Position numbers and translations under genes: made by a program | In this document: positions 31,372 to 40,504 of the stretch, piece after piece | How positions within the stretch are numbered: the first letter of the stretch is position 1 | Layout: each line of letters starts with the position of its first letter | NCBI GenBank assembly: GCA_030431255.1 | Contig: JAUIJL010000022.1 | Coordinates: 83,583-147,582, forward strand | DNA: 64,000 nucleotides | Direction of reading: 5' to 3' | DNA from: Thermoanaerobaculia bacterium | GTDB taxonomy: Bacteria > Acidobacteriota > Thermoanaerobaculia > Multivoradales > J023 | The notes under the pieces: model-generated | What the model was told of the DNA's origin: nothing | The model's input: the letters and a program-made list of their open reading frames with translations, nothing else | Databases searched by the model: none

Positions 31372-33754
31372 GCACGTCCAAGTTGGCGTATTTGGCGATC
31401 AGCTTGCGACGACCCACGCTGTCGAAGTACACGATGAGCTTGGCGGAGTCGCCCTTGCCTTCGATTTGAAGCACCTTGCCGATGCCCAATTTGGCGTGAC
31501 GGACACGGGCTCCTTTACGCAGGGGACCACCCTTCGGGGTTTCCGGCATGAACGGCAGCTTGAGGTTCTTCGGTCCCTCGGAGGCCGCCACTTCTTCGGG
31601 GGACAAGCCCTTGGTGGCGTCCTTCTTGCCGAAGAACGACAAGACATCTTTGGCAGACGTTGAGCTGCCCGACGACGAGCCACCGCCATAATTGGAGCCG
31701 CCATAATCGGAGCCGCCGTAGCTGGAGCCGCCGCCGTAGCCGGACCGGGAGCCGTAACCCCGAGCACCGCCTCGGCCGTAGCCGGATGCCGACGCGAAGA
31801 GCTCCGGGCTTTGCTCGACCACCATTTGATCGGCGGGCACCTCCGCCAAAAATCGCGACTCGTTCTGATCCTGATAGGTCCCGGCCACCCGTCGGCGTCT
31901 GCAAGTGGTGAGGAAAAGTCGTTGCTTGGCCCGGGTCATGCCCACGTAGAGCAACCTCCGCTCCTCCTCTAAATCGTCGGGGTTGGATTGGGAGTTGAAG
32001 TGGGGCAGCAGCCCTTCTTCCAGGCCGGTCAGCACCACGGCCCCGTATTCCAAGCCCTTGGCGGCGTGCAGGGTCATGATCGACACTCCGCCCGCTCCCA
32101 GGCCGTCGGTGTCGCTGGTCAAGGCCACGTGGTCGAGGAACGCCGACAACACGTCCTCGACATCGGAGGCGTAGGCATTCTTCTCCGTGAATTCCTGGGC
32201 CGACGACAACAGCTCTTGGATGTTTTCGACCCGTGCTTGATCGTCTTCGTTGCGGCTCGTGTCGTATTGGTCCAAATAGGCCGTGGAGTCGAGGATCTGG
32301 CGCAACACAGCGGGCAAGGGCAGGTCCTCCGCCAGCTGCCGCAGGTCAGCGATCAAATCGCGGAACCGTCGCAGGGCGTTGGCGCTGCGAGCCGGGAACG
32401 CCTCGCCGATGAAAGCGTCATTCTGCAAGGCCTGCCATTGGCTGATGGACTGACGCTGGGCCAGCTCCCGAAGCTTGTTTTGGGTGGTTTTGCCGATTCC
32501 GCGGGTCGGACGGTTGAGCACCCGCTCGAAGGAAAGCTGGTCGTCGGGATTGCGCATCAGGCGCAGATAGGCCACCAGATCTTTGATTTCCGCTCGCTCG
32601 TAAAAGCGCACGCCCGCAACCAAGGTGTAGGGAATGGTTCGACGCAAGAACGCATCTTCAAGCGCGCGGGTCTGAGCGTTGGTGCGCACCAAAACCGCCA
32701 TCTCACCGAAACCGAGCTCGCTTTCGAGCCCTTTGAGGGTGTTGGCCACCCAGCGAGCCTCGTCCTGCTCGTCCCGCGCCCGATAGAGCAGCAGTTTCTC
32801 GCCGTCGCCGGAGTCGGTCCAGAGGGTTTTGCCGCGGCGCATTTCGTTGTTGGCCACCACCGCGCCGGAGGCGTCGAGAATCCGTTGGGTGGAGCGGTAA
32901 TTCTGCTCCAGCTTGCGCACCACAGCGCCTTCGAAAGTCCGTTCGAAGCCGAGGATGTTGCCCAGCTCGGCGCCACGCCAACGGTAGATGCCTTGGTCCT
33001 CGTCACCCACCGCGGTGAGCTGGGCGTGAGGGCCGCAAAGCTCCTCGATCATCGACAGTTGGGCGTGGTTGGTGTCCTGAAACTCGTCCACCAGGAGATA
33101 GCGATATTTGTTGTGCAGCCGACGGCGGATGCCCTCTTGCCCCCGCAGGAGCTCCACGGTCAGGCGGATCATGTCGTCGAAATCCACCGCCCCGGCTTCC
33201 CGCAGGGCCGCTTGGTAGTGCTGGTACACCTTGGCCACCCGCTTGCTGAAGAAGTCGTCGGCCTCGCGGTCGTATTTTGCCGGGCTGAGCAGCTGGTTTT
33301 TGGCGCCGCTGATCGCCCCGAGCACCGCCTGGGGACGGAAGGAATCCTCGGGCACCCCCGACGACTTCATCGCCCGCTTGAGCAGGGTCAGCTGGTCGGA
33401 GGTGTCGAGGATGGCGAAATCCCGCGGCAGCCCGACTTTGGCGCCGTAGATCCTCAGCAGGCGCAAAGCAAAGCGATGAAAGGTGCCGACGAAGGCCCGC
33501 AGGGGATAGATGCCGATCAGCTCTTCAATGCGCGAGCGCATCTCCGCCGCGGCTTTGTTGGTGAAGGTCACCGCCGCGATGTGCTCGGGATAGACCCCCT
33601 TTTCCTGCACCAGCCAGGCCACCCGATAGGTGATCACCCTCGTTTTGCCCGAGCCGGCTCCGGCGAGCACCAATTGGGGCCCGCGTCCTTCGTGGGTCGC
33701 GGCCTCGAGCTGTTCTGGATTGAGGGTGGCGGGGAAATCGATCGCCGACGGCAT
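31367..33754 (-). CDS. pcrA: UvrD/PcrA-type DNA helicase
   Basis: LAGAGSGKTRVITYRVAWL, VDEFQDTNHAQ, Gly/Tyr/Ser-rich linker, C-terminal RHAKLGIGKVLQIEG. Confidence 0.93.
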   Translation of the reverse strand: MPSAIDFPATLNPEQLEAATHEGRGPQLVLAGAGSGKTRVITYRVAWLVQEKGVYPEHIAAVTFTNKAAAEMRSRIEELIGIYPLRAFVGTFHRFALRLLRIYGAKVGLPRDFAILDTSDQLTLLKRAMKSSGVPEDSFRPQAVLGAISGAKNQLLSPAKYDREADDFFSKRVAKVYQHYQAALREAGAVDFDDMIRLTVELLRGQEGIRRRLHNKYRYLLVDEFQDTNHAQLSMIEELCGPHAQLTAVGDEDQGIYRWRGAELGNILGFERTFEGAVVRKLEQNYRSTQRILDASGAVVANNEMRRGKTLWTDSGDGEKLLLYRARDEQDEARWVANTLKGLESELGFGEMAVLVRTNAQTRALEDAFLRRTIPYTLVAGVRFYERAEIKDLVAYLRLMRNPDDQLSFERVLNRPTRGIGKTTQNKLRELAQRQSISQWQALQNDAFIGEAFPARSANALRRFRDLIADLRQLAEDLPLPAVLRQILDSTAYLDQYDTSRNEDDQARVENIQELLSSAQEFTEKNAYASDVEDVLSAFLDHVALTSDTDGLGAGGVSIMTLHAAKGLEYGAVVLTGLEEGLLPHFNSQSNPDDLEEERRLLYVGMTRAKQRLFLTTCRRRRVAGTYQDQNESRFLAEVPADQMVVEQSPELFASASGYGRGGARGYGSRSGYGGGSSYGGSDYGGSNYGGGSSSGSSTSAKDVLSFFGKKDATKGLSPEEVAASEGPKNLKLPFMPETPKGGPLRKGARVRHAKLGIGKVLQIEGKGDSAKLIVYFDSVGRRKLIAKYANLDVL

Positions 33755-33756
33755 GT

Positions 33757-35583
33757 TTACTCCACAGTGACGCTCTTGGCCAGATTTCGAGGCTGATCCA
33801 CGTCGCAACCCAACCGCACACCGATGTAATAGGCCAGGAGCTGCAAGGGAATGACGTTGACCACGGGCTGCAGGATGGCCGACAGGCGGGGCACGCGGAT
33901 GATTTCATCGGCGAATTCCGACATCTCGCCCGGATCCCGATCGGTCACCGCGATCACTCGGCCGTCCCGGGCTTTCACCTGCTGCATGTTGCTCTGGACT
34001 TTCTCCGCCACCTTGTCGCCGGTGGCGATGGCGACCGTCGGCAGATCCTCGTCGATCAACGCGATGGGCCCGTGCTTCATCTCGCCTGCGGGATAACCCT
34101 CGGCGTGGATGTAGGAGATCTCCTTGAGCTTGAGGGCCCCCTCGAGGGCGATCGGATAATTGATGCTGCGGCCGAGATAGAGGAAATCCTGGGCCCGGTG
34201 ATAACGCTTGGCGATGGCCTTGACCTGGGCTTCGGTCTCCAAAGCCTCGGCCACCGCTTGGGGCAGGTGAGCCAGCTCCGAGAGGCGCGACGGATCGAGC
34301 TCGATGCCGCGGACTTGGCAGAGGTAGAGGGCCAGGAGGTAGAGGGCTTCGAGCTGGGTGGTGAAGGCCTTGGTGGACGCCACACCGATTTCGGGCCCGG
34401 CATGGGTGTAGATCACCCCGTCGCTGATGCGGGTCGCTTGGCTGCCGACCACGTTGCAGACCGCCAAAAGATGCCCGCCTCGCTCCCGGGCCGCTTCCAT
34501 GGCGGCCAAGGTGTCGGCCGTTTCGCCGCTCTGGGAAATGCCCACCGCCAGCACCCGATTATCGACGATCGGATCTCGGTAGCGATATTCCGATCCGTAG
34601 TCCACGGCCACCGGAATTCTGGCCAGAGCCTCGATCATGAATTTGCCCACCAGGGCGGAATGCCAGGAGGTGCCGCAGGCCAAGAGGTGGATGCGCTCGA
34701 TCTTGCGCAGGGTGGCTTCGTCGAGATCGATGGCGTCGAGGATCACCTTGCCGGATTCGAAATCCACCCGACCCGCCAGGGTGTCTTGCAGCGCCTGGGG
34801 TTGCTCATGGATCTCCTTGAGCATGAAGTGCTTGTAACCGCCTTTTTCGATCTGCACCGGATCCCAGTGAAGGCGTTGGACTTTGCGCTCGACCTCGTTG
34901 CCGTCACCGTCCCAAATCTTGTAGCCGTCGGTGCGTAGAAGGGCCGTGTCACCGTTCTCCAAGAAGATCACGTCTTGGGTGTAGCTCAGCAACGCCGCCG
35001 GATCCGACGCCAAAAACATCTCGTCTTGGCCGACGCCGATCAATAGGGGCGGGCCCTGACGCCCCATGGCGATTTCCCGCTGCCCGGAGGCGGTGCTGAC
35101 CGCCGCGAACGCGTACATGCCGTCGAGCTCGACACAAGTGGCCTGCAAGGCAGCGATCAAATCCTCGCCGCTACCCAGGTGATCGGCGATCAAATTGGCC
35201 ACCACCTCGGTGTCCGTATCCGAGGAGAAGGTGAAGCCCTTTTCCGTCAGCTTGTGTTTCAGCGGCAGAAAATTCTCGATGATTCCGTTGTGGATCAACG
35301 CCACCTTGCCGGTGGAGTCGATCATCGGGTGGGCATTGCGCTCCGACGGTGGGCCGTGAGTGGCCCAGCGGGTATGCCCGAGGCCGAAGCTGCCGGCCGC
35401 GCTGTGTCCATTCAGCTTCTCTTTGAGATTGCCCAGCTTGCCCTCGGCCTTGACCGTTTCCAGCTGGTCGCCGACGACCACGATGCCGGCGGAGTCGTAA
35501 CCCCGATATTCAAGACGCTGCAAGCCGTCGATCAAGAAGGGGACGACGTCTCGGTGTCCCACATAACCCACGATGCCACACAT
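33757..35583 (-). CDS. glmS: Glutamine--fructose-6-phosphate aminotransferase
   Basis: MCGIVGYVGHRDVVPFLIDGLQRLEYRGYDSAGI; C-terminal LAKSVTVE. Confidence 0.98.
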   Translation of the reverse strand: MCGIVGYVGHRDVVPFLIDGLQRLEYRGYDSAGIVVVGDQLETVKAEGKLGNLKEKLNGHSAAGSFGLGHTRWATHGPPSERNAHPMIDSTGKVALIHNGIIENFLPLKHKLTEKGFTFSSDTDTEVVANLIADHLGSGEDLIAALQATCVELDGMYAFAAVSTASGQREIAMGRQGPPLLIGVGQDEMFLASDPAALLSYTQDVIFLENGDTALLRTDGYKIWDGDGNEVERKVQRLHWDPVQIEKGGYKHFMLKEIHEQPQALQDTLAGRVDFESGKVILDAIDLDEATLRKIERIHLLACGTSWHSALVGKFMIEALARIPVAVDYGSEYRYRDPIVDNRVLAVGISQSGETADTLAAMEAARERGGHLLAVCNVVGSQATRISDGVIYTHAGPEIGVASTKAFTTQLEALYLLALYLCQVRGIELDPSRLSELAHLPQAVAEALETEAQVKAIAKRYHRAQDFLYLGRSINYPIALEGALKLKEISYIHAEGYPAGEMKHGPIALIDEDLPTVAIATGDKVAEKVQSNMQQVKARDGRVIAVTDRDPGEMSEFADEIIRVPRLSAILQPVVNVIPLQLLAYYIGVRLGCDVDQPRNLAKSVTVE

Positions 35584-35601
35584 TGGCTTCTCCCTGATGC
35601 T

Positions 35602-37056
35602 CTAATCTTTTTTGGAACCGTCGGCCTTGGGACCTCGGGTTTTGCGACCTTGGGCGCGGGTCTTCTTATGCTCTGCCCAGCCAGGGATATTCCGCTGACG
35701 GGCCCGGCCGACACCGAGGGCGCCATCGGGCACATCGTCGGTGATCACGGATCCAGCGGCGGTCGTCGCCTCGTCTCCCACCCGCACCGGGGCGATCAAC
35801 ATGGTGTCGCTGCCGACGAAAGACCGCTTTCCGATTTCGGTTCGGTGCTTGTTGACCCCATCGTAATTGCAGGTCACGACACCGGCGCCGATATTCGAAT
35901 CCTCGCCGACATCGGCATCTCCCACATAGGCGAGGTGGTTGGCTTTCGCGCTCTGGCCGAGCCGAGCATTTTTGATTTCCACGAAGTTGCCCACGCGAGC
36001 ACCGGTCTGCAAGAGCGATGCCGGGCGAAGCCGAGCGAAGGGTCCGACGTTGCAGTCCGTCTCCACCTCGGCCTGATCGAGAATGCTGTAGGGATGCAGC
36101 TGCACCGAGTCGGCAACCTGGGAGTCCCGGACCCAACACCCTTGGTGGATCACGCAATCTTCCCCCACCTGGGTGTGTCCAAAAAGCGACACCCCACCGT
36201 GGATCACCGTATCGGCACCGATACGCACGGAGGGCTCAATAGAAGTGGTGGCGGGGTCGAGCAAAGTCACCCCATCCGCCATCAAAGACTCGTGGTGGCG
36301 TTCGATCAACACCCGATGGACCTTGGCCAGGTCTCGGCGATCATTGATGCCCAATGCTTCGTCGGCGTCTTCGAGCCGTACCACCTCCACGCCCCCGCTC
36401 TCGGCAGAGGCAGCGGCCGAGCCGAGGGCATCGGTTAGGTAGAGCTCGCCTTGGGCATTGTCGGTCGAAAGCTGCCTGAGGTAGTCGAAGACCGATGGCG
36501 CGGGCATGGCGTATAGGCCGGCGTTGATCAATCGGATCTCGAGCTGCTCTGGACTGGCATCCGCGGCTTCGACGATCCGCTCCAGTCGATGGCCGTCCGC
36601 CAAGACCCGGCCGAGGCGACCGGGCTCATCGAGCTCGGCGGCGGCCATTGCACCCCAGCCCCGCTCGGCGGCCTCGGCCAACCCGTTCAAAGTGGAAGCT
36701 CGCACCCCGGGAACGTCACCGTTGAGCACCAAGAGCGTGACCTCCTCGGTGGTGCCGGCTTCGCCGACCAGATGGGGCTCAGCTTGGGCCAGGGCGTGGC
36801 CGGTGCCGAGCTGTTGCTCCTGGGTTACCCAGACGATGTCGTCCTGGTCGGCAAAGGCTGCCTTCAAAAGCTCGCTTTGGTGCCCCACCACCACCAAGCA
36901 GCGCTCGCACCCAGCCTCTCGCGCCGCGTTGATCACCCAGTGGAGCATGGGTCTCCCGGCGACCTCGAAGAGGGGCTTGGGGTATTTCGATCGCATGCGG
37001 GTGCCTTTTCCGGCAGCCAGCACCACCGCGACCCGCCGTTTGGAAGACTGGCTCAT
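35602..37056 (-). CDS. glmU: Bifunctional UDP-GlcNAc pyrophosphorylase/GlcN-1-P acetyltransferase
   Basis: VVLAAGKGTRMRSKYPKPLFEVAGRPML; left-handed beta-helix C-terminus. Confidence 0.97.
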   Translation of the reverse strand: MSQSSKRRVAVVLAAGKGTRMRSKYPKPLFEVAGRPMLHWVINAAREAGCERCLVVVGHQSELLKAAFADQDDIVWVTQEQQLGTGHALAQAEPHLVGEAGTTEEVTLLVLNGDVPGVRASTLNGLAEAAERGWGAMAAAELDEPGRLGRVLADGHRLERIVEAADASPEQLEIRLINAGLYAMPAPSVFDYLRQLSTDNAQGELYLTDALGSAAASAESGGVEVVRLEDADEALGINDRRDLAKVHRVLIERHHESLMADGVTLLDPATTSIEPSVRIGADTVIHGGVSLFGHTQVGEDCVIHQGCWVRDSQVADSVQLHPYSILDQAEVETDCNVGPFARLRPASLLQTGARVGNFVEIKNARLGQSAKANHLAYVGDADVGEDSNIGAGVVTCNYDGVNKHRTEIGKRSFVGSDTMLIAPVRVGDEATTAAGSVITDDVPDGALGVGRARQRNIPGWAEHKKTRAQGRKTRGPKADGSKKD

Positions 37057-37070
37057 CGGCTCTCCTATCT

Positions 37071-38069
37071 TCAATCGCCGACACGCGGCTCGTGGGCCAA
37101 CCCCAGCACGGCTCGCCCCAATTTCAAAGGATCGTGTCGAATCAGGTCCTGATCGCCCAAGAGCAAGTCTTCTTCGATCACCTCGACCCCTAGTGTACGA
37201 AGAATTTCCGGGTCCGACTCGATCCAGTGGGAACCGGTATCGGAATAGCGTTGCAACAGGCGGCCCTCCGGCCTGGAGCGATCCACCAAGACGATGTCCA
37301 CCAGCTCGGGGTCTACATGCTTTTGAACCGCTTGCAAGTGATCGACCGCGGATAGGTGGTCCGTTTCTCCCGGCTGGGTCATCAAATTCATGACCAGAAC
37401 CACCCGCGCACCACTTCGCCGCACGGCATTGCGAATGCCGGGGATCAAGAGGTTCGGCAAGATCGAGGTGTACAAGGAGCCCGGCCCCAGCACCACCAAA
37501 TCGGCGGTTTCCAAAGCATCCACTGCCGGAGAAAAGGCGGGGGCCGAAGCCGGCTCCAGGTGGAGCGACTCCATGGGCTCACCGGATCGGCCGACAGCGG
37601 ACTCTCCTTCGTAGACTCGACCGGACCGACCCGCACCGCGCAAACGCACATCCTGAAGGGTGGCCGGCAGGATTCTGCCGCGCACCGAGAGAATCTGCTC
37701 CGCCGTCAAGATGGCTTGGTAGAAATCACCAGTGACACCGGTCAACGCGGTCAGGAATAGGTTGCCGAACGAGTGCCCGGAAAGCCCCTTGCCGTTGGGA
37801 AATCGATATTGGAACAACCTGGAGAGCAGGGCTTCATCGTCCGCCAGAGCGACGATGCAATTGCGGATATCTCCCGGGGGTAAGACCCCCAGCTCCCGCC
37901 GCAATCGCCCGGACGACCCGCCGTCGTCGGCCACGGTGACCACCGCCGTCAGCTGCTCCGCACGCTCGACGAGATGTTTCAATCCGCGCAGCAACACCGC
38001 TAGACCGGAGCCGCCACCGATGACGACCACCGAGGTCTCGCGATCGGGATGACCTTTGAGCCTTGCCAT
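37071..38069 (-). CDS. yvcK: YvcK/CofD-like gluconeogenesis factor
   Basis: VVVIGGGSGLAVLLRGLK; VTVADDGGSSGRLRRELGVLPPGDIRNC. Confidence 0.94.
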   Translation of the reverse strand: MARLKGHPDRETSVVVIGGGSGLAVLLRGLKHLVERAEQLTAVVTVADDGGSSGRLRRELGVLPPGDIRNCIVALADDEALLSRLFQYRFPNGKGLSGHSFGNLFLTALTGVTGDFYQAILTAEQILSVRGRILPATLQDVRLRGAGRSGRVYEGESAVGRSGEPMESLHLEPASAPAFSPAVDALETADLVVLGPGSLYTSILPNLLIPGIRNAVRRSGARVVLVMNLMTQPGETDHLSAVDHLQAVQKHVDPELVDIVLVDRSRPEGRLLQRYSDTGSHWIESDPEILRTLGVEVIEEDLLLGDQDLIRHDPLKLGRAVLGLAHEPRVGD

Positions 38070-38222
38070 AGGATTCGACCGCTCCGGTGGATGAGTAACG
38101 GCCAAGCGGCCCGCTCTACACGGCCATAATGCAGGGTCGGCCTTTGGCCAGACCGCGGAGCCTTGGGCCGTAGAGCTTCAGGAAGCGCGGGCGCCTCGAC
38201 GCCCGATCCAACGGAGCCGGCC

Positions 38223-38771
38223 TCAGGAAATCGGCGATCCCGCAGCGGATGGGTCGGCGGCCGGCGATGCGCCGGCCGACGATCCGGCGGAGGAGGAGCT
38301 TGACCCGGACTGCGGAGGATTGATCAAGGCGGTGAACCCTTCTTGACCGCGCAGACTTTGGAAATCCGGGTCGTGGAAAGCGTGAACCCGGTTCTTCGGC
38401 TCCGACTTAATCGCCTTCTCAAGCAGCAACAGGGCCTTTTCTCCTTTGCCGGCGAGCGCTTCGATGGAAGCCTTGAGGTAGACGAATTTCTCATCATCGG
38501 AGCCGTCTTGCTCGCACAGCCTCATCGCTTCGTCCAATTGGCCGTCGTTCTTCTTGAGCACTGCGGCCAAGAACAGGTCCTCGACGCTTTCGTCCTGGCT
38601 CAAGTGGCTGCGGCACATGGCAAGAAATTGACGCGCCCGGTCTCGCAGGTGGCGACCGTCGGTTTCCGCGATCACTTTTTCGAAGCGTTCGGCGGCGGAG
38701 TTGAGATCTTTCTCGCCCAAGAGCTTCATGCCCTCGGCAAAGTCTTCAAGGCTGGTATCGGTCTCGGACAT
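38223..38771 (-). CDS. TPR-like hypothetical protein
   Basis: Helical-repeat protein, low-complexity Ser/Ala tail, overlaps the adjacent mglA region. Confidence 0.6.
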   Translation of the reverse strand: MSETDTSLEDFAEGMKLLGEKDLNSAAERFEKVIAETDGRHLRDRARQFLAMCRSHLSQDESVEDLFLAAVLKKNDGQLDEAMRLCEQDGSDDEKFVYLKASIEALAGKGEKALLLLEKAIKSEPKNRVHAFHDPDFQSLRGQEGFTALINPPQSGSSSSSAGSSAGASPAADPSAAGSPIS

Positions 38772-38779
38772 GCTGAATA

Positions 38780-39364
38780 TCACCTCTTGCGCAGCTCGAC
38801 GAGAATCTGCTTGGCCACGGATTTCAGAGTGTCGAATACTCCGTTTCCTTGCGGGGCCACCGCCTCGAAAGTCGGCTCGCGTTTGTAATTGAGAACGCGA
38901 TAAAGCTCGTCGACCGGCATGGCGTTGGGAAGGTCTCGTTTGTTGAATTGCAGCGCATAGGGCAGCGACTTCAGGTCGAGACCGTGTTGTTTTAAGTTCG
39001 TTTCCAAGTTGCGGATCGACTCAATATTCGATTCCATCCGCTCTTCTTGGCTATCGGCGACGAAAATCACCCCGTCCGCGCCTTTGAGGATCAATTTTCG
39101 GCTGGCATCGTAAAACACCTGGCCGGGCACGGTGTAGAGGTGAAAACGCGTCGTAAAACCTCGGATCGTTCCCAGATCCAAAGGCAAGAAATCGAAGAAA
39201 AGGGTGCGGTCCGTTTCCGTGGCCAGGGAAATCATCTTGCCCTTGGCGTCAGGAGACGTCTTGCTGTAAATGTACTGCAGATTCGTCGTTTTGCCGCCGA
39301 GCCCGGGGCCGTAATAGACGATCTTACAGTTGATTTCCTTAGCCGCGTAATTGATGAACGTCAT
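38780..39364 (-). CDS. mglA: MglA-family small Ras-like GTPase
   Basis: [28 protein letters not shown]. Confidence 0.95.
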   Translation of the reverse strand: MTFINYAAKEINCKIVYYGPGLGGKTTNLQYIYSKTSPDAKGKMISLATETDRTLFFDFLPLDLGTIRGFTTRFHLYTVPGQVFYDASRKLILKGADGVIFVADSQEERMESNIESIRNLETNLKQHGLDLKSLPYALQFNKRDLPNAMPVDELYRVLNYKREPTFEAVAPQGNGVFDTLKSVAKQILVELRKR

Positions 39365-39376
39365 AGCGAGTGCCGA

Positions 39377-39871
39377 TTAATCGCTGAAAAGGGCGTCGAT
39401 ATCGTCGTCGGTGATTTCGGAGAACGGTGTTTGGTGGGGGCCTTCAACCGGTCCGGCGCTGGCTTTTTGAGCCATCTGCTCGAAGATCTGATCGAATTCC
39501 GCGGCCGCGCGCTTCACCCGCAGCCTTACCAAACCGAGCGAAGAACGCTCATCGAAAATCACCAACAGGATGGCCCGTTTGGCGACGATCGAGATGTGAA
39601 TGTGGTCTCGCTCCCCCTCGTGGAAGAGCACTGAGAACTCCCGTTCTCCGATCAACTTCGCCAAGCTGTCCGTGGCGGCGACGTTGCCGGCGGTGAGTGA
39701 GGCCAACGACGTCGTGTCGAATTGGTCCACATCTCCATCGGCGGCCATCTGCTGACCGTTCTTGTCGATCAAAAACACGGCGCGGGCGTTTGAATCGTGG
39801 CGAAGGCGCTTGAGCACCTCCTCCAGCTGATGGATTTCTTCTTCGTACAGTACGAGATCCATAGATGCCAT
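39377..39871 (-). CDS. mglB: MglB-like roadblock/LC7 protein
   Basis: Roadblock fold (FLIDKNGQQMAADGDVDQFDTTSLASLTAGNVAAT) next to mglA. Confidence 0.9.
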   Translation of the reverse strand: MASMDLVLYEEEIHQLEEVLKRLRHDSNARAVFLIDKNGQQMAADGDVDQFDTTSLASLTAGNVAATDSLAKLIGEREFSVLFHEGERDHIHISIVAKRAILLVIFDERSSLGLVRLRVKRAAAEFDQIFEQMAQKASAGPVEGPHQTPFSEITDDDIDALFSD

Positions 39872-39967
39872 TAGGTTACCTCGTCGCGGGTAAGCCGAAG
39901 GTATAGCACAGCCGTTCCGGGCCGTCAAAACCTACGACCCCCGCCAAACCGGCGGAGGCTGGGGGCG

Positions 39968-40441
39968 TCAGCGGAAGAATCGCCAACCCGTCAATATGTC
40001 CGCTTCCTTCAAGATCAATTGATTGTTGCTCAGGCGGTGGCTCAGGGGTACCGGACGACAGCCGCCTGTCCCCGTGTTGACCTCGGTTAACCGCGAGGCG
40101 GTATCGCATTTGTTGTTTACCATCCAATCGCCTTCGTGACGGAACCCACGCTTGCGCTTGTAGTCGGTTTCAGAAGCATCAAAAGCCACCTGGATGGTAC
40201 CGTCTTTGTCGCGGCCGACAAAGAACTTGACCTCTTGGTTCCCCGCGTTCAAGAAGCGGTAGTACCGTACTTGCCGTGCTTCGAGGTCCGAGATCTCAAT
40301 TCTAACCAGGCCGTCACGATCCGGGGATACGCGCTCATAACGAGCGGCATGCCCCCCGGACAGCGCAAAATCGGCTGTTAGGATCAGACCCGTGGCGAGC
40401 ACGATCAGGATTAGACCGTGGATCGGTCGAAAGCGTCTCAT
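39968..40441 (-). CDS. DUF2318-like protein with degenerate cysteine motifs
   Basis: KFFVGRDKDGTIQVAFDASETDYKRKRGFRHEGDWMVNNKC...GGCRPVPL. Confidence 0.7.
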   Translation of the reverse strand: MRRFRPIHGLILIVLATGLILTADFALSGGHAARYERVSPDRDGLVRIEISDLEARQVRYYRFLNAGNQEVKFFVGRDKDGTIQVAFDASETDYKRKRGFRHEGDWMVNNKCDTASRLTEVNTGTGGCRPVPLSHRLSNNQLILKEADILTGWRFFR

Positions 40442-40504
40442 TCCTTTATCATTCTGAATCATTCAGCGGTCGGCATCAAGCTCTCGGACGTTTCGATTGG
40501 CGGT

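Noticed and set aside
31988-33796. 602-aa plus-strand ORF
   Set aside because: Exact antisense of pcrA; spurious high-GC ORF.
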